Source of the DNA: Draconibacterium orientale
GTDB lineage: Bacteria > Bacteroidota > Bacteroidia > Bacteroidales > JAIFNL01
Length of the DNA: 39,958 nucleotides
Reading direction: 5' to 3'
NCBI GenBank assembly: GCA_022729915.1
Contig: DZBP01000010.1
Span: forward strand, 1 to 39,958
Within the stretch, counting starts at the first letter, position 1. Each line of letters starts with the position of its first letter. The notes under the pieces were generated by a model. It did no database searches and had not been told where the DNA came from. It worked only from the letters and a program-made list of their open reading frames with translations. The position numbers were made by a program, and so were the translations under genes. This document shows positions 16,927-26,798 of this stretch, in pieces.

Positions 16927-18144
16927 ATGTTCAAACTCAACGATAAATACTTCACACTCCTGAATCTGTATTTAGCACAGTCCATACCCATGAGTTTTTT
17001 TTCAACCGTATTGCCTGTAATTATGCGCATGGAACAGCACTCGCTCACTTCCATCGGACTTATTCAGCTCATCAAATTGCCTTGGATATTAAAATTTCTG
17101 TGGGCGCCCATAATCGACAAAACTTCCGATAATCTAAACAAATACAAACGTTGGATTATTTTATCGGAAATATTTTACGCTTTTGTAATTCTGTGCATTT
17201 CCTTTTTCAGCCTACAAACCAATTTCACAACCATCATTGTACTCATGCTCATTGCCTTTACAGCCTCAGCCACTCAAGATATTGCCACTGATGCCTTTGC
17301 CATTCTCATACTCAAAAAAGAAGAACGAAGTCTTGGAAACAGTATGCAGTCTGCCGGAAGTTTTTTGGGAACTTTGACAGGAAGCGGATTTTTATTGGTT
17401 ATTTATCATTATTGGGGCTGGAATTACTTACTCATTGCCTTAGCCGGATTTGTACTTTTGGCACTCGTACCACTTTACCTTTACAAAACAAAAAACAGAC
17501 AAATAATTGAAACAAAAAGCGAAATCGCGCCCATACGATTCAGCGATATTTTTCTTTTTTTTTCACAAAAAAAACAAGGAAAGCACATTTTCTTTCTCTT
17601 TATTTACTACACCGGAATTATTGGCGTATTAACCATGTTAAAACCATGGTTGGTCGATTTGGGATACGATGTTAAAGAAATTGGATTCATGTCGGGCATT
17701 TATGGAGCAGGAGTAGGCGCGTTGTTTGCATTTCTGGCGGGTTTAGTCATTAAACGAATAGGAAAAAAAAGCAGTTTAATCCTTTTTTCGGCTTTGGCAC
17801 TCGTTACCGTTTCTTATTTTTATATACTAACACTTATTTCTGCCGATTTATTTTTTATTATGGTAGGAATTAGCTTTCTTTGGGGAAGTTATGGAATACT
17901 TTCGGTGCTTATTTACACCATTTCTATGGAAAAAGTGAGAGAAGGACGCGAGGGTACTGATTTTACCATACAAATAGTTCTTACTCATTTAAGTAGTTTA
18001 ATTATTGCCGTTTTGAGTGGAAAATTTGCCCACGCTTTTTCATACAAAACTCTCTTTTTAACAGAAATAATCGTTTCATTACTTGTTCTTATGTATATTA
18101 TTTTTGTTTATACAAAAACAGAAAAAAAAGAAATTTTAAACTAA
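16927..18144 (+). CDS. MFS transporter, AmpG/PAT-like (siderophore-transporter-like)
   Basis: About 12 TM segments; LIKLPWILKFLWAPIIDK, ASATQDIATDAFAI and GNSMQSAGSFLGTLTG motifs of the AmpG/RhtX type. Confidence 0.85.
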   Translation: MFKLNDKYFTLLNLYLAQSIPMSFFSTVLPVIMRMEQHSLTSIGLIQLIKLPWILKFLWAPIIDKTSDNLNKYKRWIILSEIFYAFVILCISFFSLQTNFTTIIVLMLIAFTASATQDIATDAFAILILKKEERSLGNSMQSAGSFLGTLTGSGFLLVIYHYWGWNYLLIALAGFVLLALVPLYLYKTKNRQIIETKSEIAPIRFSDIFLFFSQKKQGKHIFFLFIYYTGIIGVLTMLKPWLVDLGYDVKEIGFMSGIYGAGVGALFAFLAGLVIKRIGKKSSLILFSALALVTVSYFYILTLISADLFFIMVGISFLWGSYGILSVLIYTISMEKVREGREGTDFTIQIVLTHLSSLIIAVLSGKFAHAFSYKTLFLTEIIVSLLVLMYIIFVYTKTEKKEILN

Positions 18145-18148
18145 AAAA

Positions 18149-19513
18149 ATGGACTTATTCAAAAAATACAACGTAGCCATACCACGCTACACCAGCTATC
18201 CTCCGGCAAATTTTTTTCATGCCGATTTTGAGTATGCACAATGCGAACAGCAATTACAGCTTTCCAACAACGAAAAAAAACGCAATCTCTCGTTTTATAT
18301 TCACATTCCGTTTTGTGATAAACTTTGTTACTATTGCGGATGTAATACGTTGATTAGTAATAATAAAGAAAAAATATCCTCTTACGTAGAAAGTCTGAAA
18401 AAAGAAATCTATCTAATGAAAAAATTTCTGGACAAAGACCGGAAAATTTCGCAAATACACTGGGGTGGCGGTACACCCAACTATCTGGCAATAAACCAAG
18501 TACAGGAAATAATGCAGCTGTTTAGTCAAGAATTTGAATGGATAGAAAAAGCCGAAATAGCTATGGAATGCCATCCTGCGCACTTAACTTACGAATACGT
18601 TGACGAACTAATTGAAAGTAAATTTAATAGAATAAGTCTGGGAATTCAAGATTTTGACCCTAAAGTACTCGAAGCCGTGCACCGAAGCGACTCAAAAATT
18701 CCCGTGCCTGAATTGGTAAAATACATCAAAAGCAAAGGCAACATTTCGGTGAATTTGGATTTTATATACGGTTTGCCTTTCCAAGAAGAAGAAAATTTTG
18801 CACAAACCATACAAAAAGCCATTGAAATTTCGCCCGACCGCTTAGTAACATTTTCCTATGCACACGTACCTTGGGTGAAAAAGACACAAGAAAAACTCGA
18901 AAAATTTATTTTGCCCGATGTAAACAAAAAAACCAAACTTTTTGAAATTGCGCACAAATTATTAACCCAAAACGGATACATTTCGATAGGATTAGACCAC
19001 TTTGCCAAGAACGACGATGAATTAAATATTGCGTTAGAAAATAAAACGCTACACCGCAATTTTCAAGGTTATTCCACTTTGGAAACTACCGGACAAGTAT
19101 ATGCGCTGGGCGTGAGCGGAATTAGCCAACTGAGCAACGCCTATTTTCAAAGCACTAAAAACATTGAAAAATACCAAAAAAGCATTGAAAATGGTAAATT
19201 GCCAATAGAAAAAGTATATTTTTTGAACGAAGAAGAAAAAATTATTCGCGAAATAATCGACGAATTGATGTGCAATTTGTACCTAAACTGGGAAAAAATT
19301 GCCAAAAATCATTCAACTACGATTGAAAAAATAAAAGAAATTGTTGAATATTCTGCGGAAGCATTAAAACTATTTGAAGCCGAAAAACTCTTAATTTTTG
19401 ATGAAAATACCATAGAAATAAAACCTTTAGGTCAGTATTTTATCAGAAATATAGTAGCAACATTCGACCCAAAATTAAAGAATACCGACAAACGGTTTTC
19501 TAAAGCGTTATAA
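18149..19513 (+). CDS. hemN: Oxygen-independent coproporphyrinogen III oxidase (radical SAM)
   Basis: YIHIPFCDKLCYYCGCNT (CxxxCxxCxC typical of true HemN), IHWGGGTPNYL, RISLGIQDFDPKVLEAVHR, LDFIYGLPFQ, YSTLETTGQVYALGVSGISQL. Confidence 0.95.
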   Translation: MDLFKKYNVAIPRYTSYPPANFFHADFEYAQCEQQLQLSNNEKKRNLSFYIHIPFCDKLCYYCGCNTLISNNKEKISSYVESLKKEIYLMKKFLDKDRKISQIHWGGGTPNYLAINQVQEIMQLFSQEFEWIEKAEIAMECHPAHLTYEYVDELIESKFNRISLGIQDFDPKVLEAVHRSDSKIPVPELVKYIKSKGNISVNLDFIYGLPFQEEENFAQTIQKAIEISPDRLVTFSYAHVPWVKKTQEKLEKFILPDVNKKTKLFEIAHKLLTQNGYISIGLDHFAKNDDELNIALENKTLHRNFQGYSTLETTGQVYALGVSGISQLSNAYFQSTKNIEKYQKSIENGKLPIEKVYFLNEEEKIIREIIDELMCNLYLNWEKIAKNHSTTIEKIKEIVEYSAEALKLFEAEKLLIFDENTIEIKPLGQYFIRNIVATFDPKLKNTDKRFSKAL

Positions 19514-19557
19514 GAAAAAGAAGTAAAAACACCAATCACGTCAAAACCAACTTAAAA

Positions 19558-20895
19558 ATGAAAAAAATAGCAATCATTGGCGCAGGAATAACAGGCTTAG
19601 CTACAGCATATTACCTTCAGAAAAAAGGAATAAATGTAACCATTTTTGAAAGAGAAAACCATATTGGGGGCGTTATAAAAAGCCCCAACGAAAAAGGCTT
19701 TCTTTATGAAACCGGTCCCAACAGCGGCGTTTTATCTTCGCCCGAAATAGTGAACCTATTTGAGGAGTTGAAAGATTTATGCACACTCGACAAAGCCAAT
19801 CATTCTGCGGCACGCCGATTGATTTGGAAAGGAAATAAATGGCACGCTTTGCCTTCGAGTTTGTGGTCGGCTATTGCTACGCCATTGTTTTCGTGGTACG
19901 ATAAATTACGAATTTTAGCAGAGCCTTTCAGAGCCAAAGGAACAAACCCAAACGAAAACCTTGCAGAGTTGGTAAAACGACGAATGGGCAAAAGTTTTCT
20001 TAATTACGCAATCGACCCTTTTATTTTGGGCATTTATGCTGGCGACCCAGCCTATTTAGTGCCACGCTTTGCCTTGCCAAAACTCTACAATTTAGAGCAA
20101 ACCTATGGCAGTTTTATCAAAGGAAGCATACAAAAAGCCAAAATACCCAAAACAGAGGAAGAAAAAAAAGCAACACGTGAAATATTTTCGGTAAAAGGAG
20201 GTTTAGAACAGTTTCCTAAAGCATTGGTTACAAAAATTGGTGACGAAAATATTGTGTTGAATGCAACCAATTTAAGCGTAAGCAAAGCCGAAAACAAATA
20301 TATATTGAACAATAAGTTGTTCGACGAGATTATTAGTACCGTAACAGCCAACGAATTAGAAAATATTTTCAGTTTTCTTCCCAAAGGAGATTTTGAACAC
20401 ATTAAGAACCTACAATATGCCGAAGTAGCCGAAGTAACTCTAGGTTTTGAGAACTGGAACGGCATGAAACTTGATGCTTTTGGCGGTTTAGTGCCTTTTG
20501 GCGAAAACAAAAATATACTGGGCGTACTTTTCATGTCCACACTTTTCAAAAACAGATGTCCCGAAAAAGGAGCTTGGCTTACTATTTTTACTGGCGGCAC
20601 TCGCAAACCCGAACTGGCGAAACTTTCGGACGAAGAGTTAAAAAATAAAATAAAAAACGACCTCATCCAAATGCTTGAAATAAAAGAATTTAAGCCCACT
20701 ATTTTTCACTTAACTCGCTACAAAAGAGCCATTGCACAATATGGCATTGACAGCGAAAACCGTTTAGAAGCCATTCGCAAAATTGAAACAGAAAACAAAG
20801 GAATTCACCTTGCAGGAAGCATTAGAGATGGTGTAGGAATAGCCGATAGAGTGAAACAAGCCAAAGATTTGACAAATTCCATATCGGCTGATTAA
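19558..20895 (+). CDS. hemG: Protoporphyrinogen oxidase (FAD-dependent, HemG/HemY-type)
   Basis: N-terminal FAD motif KKIAIIGAGITGLATAYYLQKKGINVTIFERENHIGGVI; FLYETGPNSGVLSSPEI; LAGSIRDGVGIADRVKQAKDL. Confidence 0.92.
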   Translation: MKKIAIIGAGITGLATAYYLQKKGINVTIFERENHIGGVIKSPNEKGFLYETGPNSGVLSSPEIVNLFEELKDLCTLDKANHSAARRLIWKGNKWHALPSSLWSAIATPLFSWYDKLRILAEPFRAKGTNPNENLAELVKRRMGKSFLNYAIDPFILGIYAGDPAYLVPRFALPKLYNLEQTYGSFIKGSIQKAKIPKTEEEKKATREIFSVKGGLEQFPKALVTKIGDENIVLNATNLSVSKAENKYILNNKLFDEIISTVTANELENIFSFLPKGDFEHIKNLQYAEVAEVTLGFENWNGMKLDAFGGLVPFGENKNILGVLFMSTLFKNRCPEKGAWLTIFTGGTRKPELAKLSDEELKNKIKNDLIQMLEIKEFKPTIFHLTRYKRAIAQYGIDSENRLEAIRKIETENKGIHLAGSIRDGVGIADRVKQAKDLTNSISAD

Positions 20896-21023
20896 ATGGT
20901 GTCAAATACGCACAAAGTATTTATTTACAATGTATTAATAGAAATTTTTAAATAAGGTACTTTCAAAAGAATTTGCTTTTTTTTTTAAAATTGATTTTAT
21001 TGCAAAGTAAAAATTTGAATTAC

Positions 21024-21181
21024 TTAGTGTTTGAAAGAAAACTCAATTATTTTGAAAAAAAGCAAGGTTTAAATCCGTCAGACCGACTTGTTCGGTCTGA
21101 CGGATAAGTACTTACAAGCTCATCGGACAGACCGGACAAGCCGGTCGAACCGATTTTGGGTCGTTTTCTTTCAAACGCTAA
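21024..21181. repeat. Nested palindromic element (MITE/REPIN-like)
   Basis: Outer 19-bp inverted repeat (one mismatch) 21024-21042 / 21163-21181; hairpin 1 21073-21105 with perfect 14-bp arms; hairpin 2 21122-21154, imperfect; loops CTTGT and ACAAG are reverse complements. Confidence 0.8.
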
Positions 21182-22356
21182 ATAAACCGAACTAGTAAAC
21201 TTGCAATAATTACAGAAGAAATAGTTACATTAACAAAACCGGCAATTAGCATTTGCGGATAGATATTTTCTAATATAAATTCTTGTTCTTCTTTGGTTTT
21301 GCCCACACTTCTGGCTACTTCGTGTGGAATTATATAGGTTCCGGGAAATCCAAACAAGCACGAAATGCCAATACTTATTGATAAATACTTTGAAAATTTA
21401 AGCTTCTTTCCTACCCAAAACGACATAATCACCATGCCTAAAATACCAAGAAATAAAAAAAATAGGAGAGGAACTAGTGTTATTAAAATATGATGTAGGC
21501 TGATAGAGTTAAACGGTTGAAAAATAACTGATAAGACAGAAACCACGGTAAAACCATACGAATTAGCTTTGTTTAGGCTATCAAATTCTAAAAAACCAAT
21601 CTCTTTGAACAAAAAGCCTAAAAAAAGACAAACAACATATTCATTTATAATATTGTTTGTAAGTTTTGCTACAAAAAAACTTAAAAATGCTGTTGCTATT
21701 ATTTTACTCAAAACAATGGTAGGTGAATCGTATTTTGCAAAAAAAATTCTCAAGAATTTTAACTCAATCACAGAAATTTCTGGTTCATGTATCTTTTTAA
21801 ATTGTGATATTTTAAATCTTTTCATTCTATCTTTAGCTTCTTTTTTTAATAAAAATGATGCAATAGGATAGCCAACAAAACTTGAAAAAGATAAAAGTAA
21901 AGTGGTAAAAATTATAATTTGTTCTAAGTTTTGAGTTTCAGCTACCTTGTGAACCATTAGCGTAGCCACAATTCCGCCTCCAATAGGCGGTATTGCTGAA
22001 AAAACAATGTCAGAATCGTAAAAAAAACTCCCAAAACCAATTACAAAAAAAACAATTCCAATTTCGGCACTTATTGCTACTAAAATAACTTTCCATTGTT
22101 TTTGTAATGTACTTATATTGAGAGTAGTCCCTAAATGAACAATTAAAACCGATACAAGCAAACTTCCTAACTGATAAAGGTTTGAACTTTCAAAAATTGT
22201 AGGTGATAAACCATTAGCAAAGGCGATTATAAAAATAATACTGGAAACCAGCATTATAGACAATATTCCTTTGGTTTTTATCGATACAATTTCACTTAGC
22301 GCAAAAACACCAACTACAATGGTCAATGCTTTTAATCCAATATACACATCTTGCAT
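21178..22356 (-). CDS. Polytopic inner-membrane transporter-like protein of uncertain family
   Basis: About 10-12 hydrophobic helices; conserved-looking AIPPIGGGIVATLMVHKVAE and ISIGISCLFGFPGTYIIPHEVARSVG segments. Confidence 0.7.
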   Translation of the reverse strand: MQDVYIGLKALTIVVGVFALSEIVSIKTKGILSIMLVSSIIFIIAFANGLSPTIFESSNLYQLGSLLVSVLIVHLGTTLNISTLQKQWKVILVAISAEIGIVFFVIGFGSFFYDSDIVFSAIPPIGGGIVATLMVHKVAETQNLEQIIIFTTLLLSFSSFVGYPIASFLLKKEAKDRMKRFKISQFKKIHEPEISVIELKFLRIFFAKYDSPTIVLSKIIATAFLSFFVAKLTNNIINEYVVCLFLGFLFKEIGFLEFDSLNKANSYGFTVVSVLSVIFQPFNSISLHHILITLVPLLFFLFLGILGMVIMSFWVGKKLKFSKYLSISIGISCLFGFPGTYIIPHEVARSVGKTKEEQEFILENIYPQMLIAGFVNVTISSVIIASLLVRFI

Positions 22357-22372
22357 AAAAACAATATAATTT

Positions 22373-22475
22373 TAAGCACCCGTGCTATTTTATTTTGAGC
22401 AACCATTTTTGTAATCAAATAATTTTTAAGCACTTGGTAGAATGAAATATGCAATTAAATTTGGTTCACTACTTA
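22373..22475 (+). repeat. 103-bp dispersed repeat, copy A
   Basis: taagcacccgtgctattttattttgagcaaccatttttgtaatcaaataatttttaagcacttggtagaatgaaatatgcaattaaatttggttcactactta. Confidence 0.9.
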
Positions 22476-22687
22476 ACTATTTATCAATACCTAAAATTAA
22501 AAGATAAAGAACCAAAATTTTAGAGCAAATAATTTTCAAATTAAAATAAAATGTTTAATTTTACTCATTATTTTCATGCAAAGAGTCAATAAATATTTAT
22601 TTATTCTTCAATTTACTGTTTATCACAACTTTATATGAAAAAATAATTTTAAAATTTTGTAGCAATACTAATTTTTTTAAAGAAAAA

Positions 22688-24070
22688 ATGGACGAAAAAC
22701 AACAAAAATTAGAACAATTTATTCGCCAAATATTGGAAATTCAAAATAAAGAAAAATCACCCATTCTAAAAACGAACGACTTGAAAAACATTGTTTTAGA
22801 AATGGGAATGACTGAATCTGACTGGCAATTGATTTCTGACACATTCAATGGGCATGCTTTGCGTGGAAAAGGCTTTTTAGAATACAAAAACTGGGAAGAT
22901 GCAATCAAGGAATTTGAACAAGCGCATACTTTAAATCCTTATAATACAGACATTTTGTACGGATTGGCATTGGCTCATAAAAACTTATGGCATCAAACAA
23001 ATATGTCGTCGCACAAAGCCAGTGCCGAGCAATATGCTAAAATGTGCATCAACATCAATCCACAATATAAAGAGGCAATTGCTCTGATTTCTGAAATTAA
23101 AGTGGCTAAAAATCAAAGTGTTAATTCAAATCAAGCAAAGCAAATAAATTCAAATGAAACTTTGCAAACTACTCCAGTAAAAAATCAAAAACTAGTAATT
23201 ATCATGGTAATTTCTATTTTTATTGCAATTTTTTTTATAGGTATCTTTTTTCTTTTAAATCAATCTAGCGATGCAGATTTACAAGAACCAAGTAACTCTT
23301 ATTCAGAGTTAAAAGAACCTGAAGTAACAATCCCAAATGAAGATATTTCAGAACCACAAATACCTGTAATTTTTGTTGAAAATGAACAATCAAAAGGCTT
23401 GAAATTTATTTTAGATAAAATACAAGCCGACGATTATACAACTTCATACAACGTGAGCGCGAAAGGTTATTTTAAATTGGAAAATATTGAACTAAACGAA
23501 TTAAAAATAAAAGCGGATTTGTTGAATAATGAAGACAAAGTTGTTAGTACGAAAATAATAGAACTGGCGCGTGAGTCGAACAATACGTTGCGAAGTGGCG
23601 ATTTATTGCCTTTTGAGTTTAGTAACTATGAAGAAAACAGCGCGTTACCTCAATTCAAAGCCCTTAGGCTAGCGGTTAGTTATATAGTAAAACAAGAAAG
23701 TAATTTCAAATACGAAGCTTCAAAATCAAAACCTATAAATTGGGCTATTGAAAAACCTACGAATTTTGATATTTCGATTAGAGAGCGTTTGAGCAGTGTT
23801 TCAAAACAGTTCTCTACCGGAATTTTTCACCAGATAGTACTTGAAATAGAAAACACTGGCAACTCAAACATAAAGGTTCTTCAAATTCAAATAGTATGGT
23901 TTGACAAAAAAAATAAGCTGGCAAAAACAGATGAATTTTACATTACCACCGATTCTTACGCACCAATAAAAAGAGGTGATATTAGAATTTACGACCGAAT
24001 GTTTGGTGTTGATAATTTGAATTTAGAGAATTATAAAAGCTATGAAATCAATATTTTAGCAGTAAATTAG
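22688..24070 (+). CDS. TPR-containing single-TM protein with C-terminal Ig/FxLYD-like domains
   Basis: TPR-like helices (GKGFLEYKNWEDAIKEFEQAHTLNPYNTDILYGLALAHKNL), TM LVIIMVISIFIAIFFIGIFFLL, beta-rich C-terminus. Confidence 0.75.
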   Translation: MDEKQQKLEQFIRQILEIQNKEKSPILKTNDLKNIVLEMGMTESDWQLISDTFNGHALRGKGFLEYKNWEDAIKEFEQAHTLNPYNTDILYGLALAHKNLWHQTNMSSHKASAEQYAKMCININPQYKEAIALISEIKVAKNQSVNSNQAKQINSNETLQTTPVKNQKLVIIMVISIFIAIFFIGIFFLLNQSSDADLQEPSNSYSELKEPEVTIPNEDISEPQIPVIFVENEQSKGLKFILDKIQADDYTTSYNVSAKGYFKLENIELNELKIKADLLNNEDKVVSTKIIELARESNNTLRSGDLLPFEFSNYEENSALPQFKALRLAVSYIVKQESNFKYEASKSKPINWAIEKPTNFDISIRERLSSVSKQFSTGIFHQIVLEIENTGNSNIKVLQIQIVWFDKKNKLAKTDEFYITTDSYAPIKRGDIRIYDRMFGVDNLNLENYKSYEINILAVN

Positions 24071-24166
24071 CACAAAACAGTTGTTTGTATTTTATAAAAA
24101 AAGCAAAATTCAATAATTTAAAGAAAACAATAAAAACAAATTATTTAACAGCTTAACCAAAGTATA

Positions 24167-26794
24167 ATGAAATTTAAGTATTTATTTATTACATTAATTA
24201 TTCTTTCTAATATTAATTTATTTTCACAAAACAAGTTACAAAATTTAGGAAGCTCTGTAAATTCTAAATTTAGCGAAACGCAGCCTATCATTTCGCCCGA
24301 TGGAACAGAGCTTTATTTTACTAGAAGTAAGAACAGTAGCCGCGACGACGAAGATAGAGATATTTATGTTTCAAAAATATCGAAAACAGGAATTGCTTCT
24401 GGTGCAAAATTGCTCAAAGGTGAATTGAATAATGATGGTTGGAATGCCGTTTGTGGTTTCACTGCCGATGGAAAAACAATGCTTTTAGCCGGAAAATATA
24501 TGCCCGACGGAACTCTCAAAGGTGGATTTTCTACTTCTATAAAAGACGAAAACGGAAATTGGCAAACGCCTGCTCCCATCGTAATGAAAGGTATGACAAT
24601 TGATTACGAAACTCAAACAGCTAGCATTAGTGCCGATGGTAGTGTGATTATTTTTGCTAGCAATATGCCTTTTGGAAAAGAATTTTACGGGCTTTTCGAT
24701 TTGTACATTAGTTTTAAGCAAGAAAATGGCGAGTGGTCTTATCCTAAAAATCTTGGAAAAGCTATAAATTCAACGGCTTACGAAACGGCACCGTTTTTGG
24801 CAGCCGACATGAAAACACTTTATTTTTCATCTGACGGACATACAACTTTGGGCGGAAACGATATTTTTGTTAGCCGAAGAATCGACTCAACATGGACAAA
24901 TTGGAGTTTGCCCGAAAATTTAGGTTCGATTGTAAATACCACTAATTGGGAATCGTATATTTCAGTAACTGCTTCGGGAAAATATGCTTATGTAGGTTCA
25001 ACTAATAAATCTTTAGGTAAAATGGATATTTTTAAAGTTGAGCTAAAGCCAGAGCAAAAACCTGTTGACGATGGTTTGCTTGCTTTTTATTATCAAGGAA
25101 TGATTAAACCTAAAACAAATCATGTAGTTGTAGTTGAAAAAATAGAAATAAAAGAAGTAAATATCAATTTAAATGATGAAAATATAGAAAAAAATGACAT
25201 TACCAAAATTGTAGAAAAAACGGACAAAGCTGAAATAACAGAAAAAGGAATTATTAACCAAGAGGTTGAAACTGTTGAAGCAAAAAAATATACAAGCAAC
25301 GTAATTCCGCTAAATTTAAAATCAACAGGAAAAGCTATAAAGCTCGAAAACTTGGGAACTTTAGTTAATACGGAACTTTCTGAGATGGCTCCTTTGATTT
25401 CTCCCGATGGAAAAACGCTGTACTTTTCGAGAAGTCTGGCTTCGGATTGGAAAAATTTGAACCGCAATATTTTTGTCGCAAATTTAGATGCCAGTGGAAA
25501 TTGGCAATCGGCGCAAAATGCCGGAAAAAGCTTGAATAACAATGGTTGGAACATTGTTTGTGGCATAACTCCTGATGGAAATATGGTACTTCTTACCGGA
25601 AAATATAAGTCGGACGGCACTTTGGGTGGTGGATTTTCAAAAGCGTATTTGACCAAATATGGCTGGAGCCATCCACGTCCGTTAGAAATTGAAAAGTTTC
25701 CAGAACAAGAAGATACTCAATCAGGTACATTAAGTCCAGATGGAAAGGTAATTATTTTTTCGAGTTATTTTAACATTGATGGCGAGTTTTACGGAACGAT
25801 GGATTTGTACATTACTTTTGAAAAGTCTGATGGTACGTGGACTGTTCCTCAAAACATGGGACCCGATATAAACTCGACACAATATGAAACGTCTCCTTTT
25901 TTAGCAGCAGATGGCAAAACCTTATATTTTTCTACCAATGGACATGGCGGGTACGGAAGCCAAGACATTTACGTAACCAAGCGCTTAGATGAAACTTGGA
26001 AAAACTGGTCGAGACCCGAAAATATTGGAGAAGAAGTAAATACTGAAGATTGGGAATCGTATTTTACAGTTTCGGCAGCTGGTGATTTTGCCTATGTTGG
26101 CTCACGAAAAACAACTTTTGGCAAGATGGACATTTTCAAAATTGATTTGAGAAATACTGTAAAACCCGAACCTACTATCATTGTTTCGGGTGAAGTACTT
26201 TCGGCAGAAAATAACCAAGCCATTGCTGCTACAATTAAATACATGTCGCTGAATGACACCTCAATAAACGGAGCCGCCAAAACAAATCCACTTACCGGAA
26301 AATATCAAATAGCTCTTACCACCGGGCATATTTACGGTTTTTTTGCCGAAGCTGAAAATTATTATGGTAAGCATGAAAACATTGACCTCAAAAATCTGGA
26401 AATTTACGACGAAAAAAATGTTACACTTTTGCTAACTCCTTTTAAACAAGGGCAAGTAATGGAGTTGAACAATATTTTCTTTGATATAGGAAAAAGCGAA
26501 TTAAAGCCCGAATCGTTTCCAGAATTAGATAAATTAGCCAACATTTTACTTCAAGACCCATTGGTTGTTATTGAAGTGGGCGGGCATACAGAAATAGGGC
26601 ATTCGGACAAACAACTATCGCAAGACAGAGCCAATGCTGTAAAAAAATATCTTATTGAACATCACAAATTGAGTGAAAAGCGAATAAAAGCAGTAGGTTA
26701 TGCCGATACTCGTCCTAAAACTAGCTCTACAAATACTGACAAACGTGCTCAAAACAGAAGGGTTGAAGTAATTATTTACAAAAAGGACGAATAA
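24167..26794 (+). CDS. OmpA-family protein with two tandem PD40/WD40-like propeller domains and a carboxypeptidase-regulatory-like domain
   Basis: PIISPDGTELYFTRSK and PLISPDGKTLYFSRSL start two paralogous halves; CRD-like VSGEVLSAENNQAIAATIKY; OmpA-C NNIFFDIGKSELKPESFPELDKLANIL...RIKAVGYADTRP. Confidence 0.93.
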   Translation: MKFKYLFITLIILSNINLFSQNKLQNLGSSVNSKFSETQPIISPDGTELYFTRSKNSSRDDEDRDIYVSKISKTGIASGAKLLKGELNNDGWNAVCGFTADGKTMLLAGKYMPDGTLKGGFSTSIKDENGNWQTPAPIVMKGMTIDYETQTASISADGSVIIFASNMPFGKEFYGLFDLYISFKQENGEWSYPKNLGKAINSTAYETAPFLAADMKTLYFSSDGHTTLGGNDIFVSRRIDSTWTNWSLPENLGSIVNTTNWESYISVTASGKYAYVGSTNKSLGKMDIFKVELKPEQKPVDDGLLAFYYQGMIKPKTNHVVVVEKIEIKEVNINLNDENIEKNDITKIVEKTDKAEITEKGIINQEVETVEAKKYTSNVIPLNLKSTGKAIKLENLGTLVNTELSEMAPLISPDGKTLYFSRSLASDWKNLNRNIFVANLDASGNWQSAQNAGKSLNNNGWNIVCGITPDGNMVLLTGKYKSDGTLGGGFSKAYLTKYGWSHPRPLEIEKFPEQEDTQSGTLSPDGKVIIFSSYFNIDGEFYGTMDLYITFEKSDGTWTVPQNMGPDINSTQYETSPFLAADGKTLYFSTNGHGGYGSQDIYVTKRLDETWKNWSRPENIGEEVNTEDWESYFTVSAAGDFAYVGSRKTTFGKMDIFKIDLRNTVKPEPTIIVSGEVLSAENNQAIAATIKYMSLNDTSINGAAKTNPLTGKYQIALTTGHIYGFFAEAENYYGKHENIDLKNLEIYDEKNVTLLLTPFKQGQVMELNNIFFDIGKSELKPESFPELDKLANILLQDPLVVIEVGGHTEIGHSDKQLSQDRANAVKKYLIEHHKLSEKRIKAVGYADTRPKTSSTNTDKRAQNRRVEVIIYKKDE

Positions 26795-26798
26795 AGAA

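Noticed and set aside
20103-20699. 198-aa minus-strand ORF opposite hemG
   Set aside because: Lies entirely within the well-supported protoporphyrinogen oxidase gene; antisense shadow ORF with no recognisable motif.
25120-25656. 178-aa minus-strand ORF opposite the OmpA-family gene
   Set aside because: Antisense shadow of a strong coding frame; Ser/Phe-rich translation typical of such artefacts.
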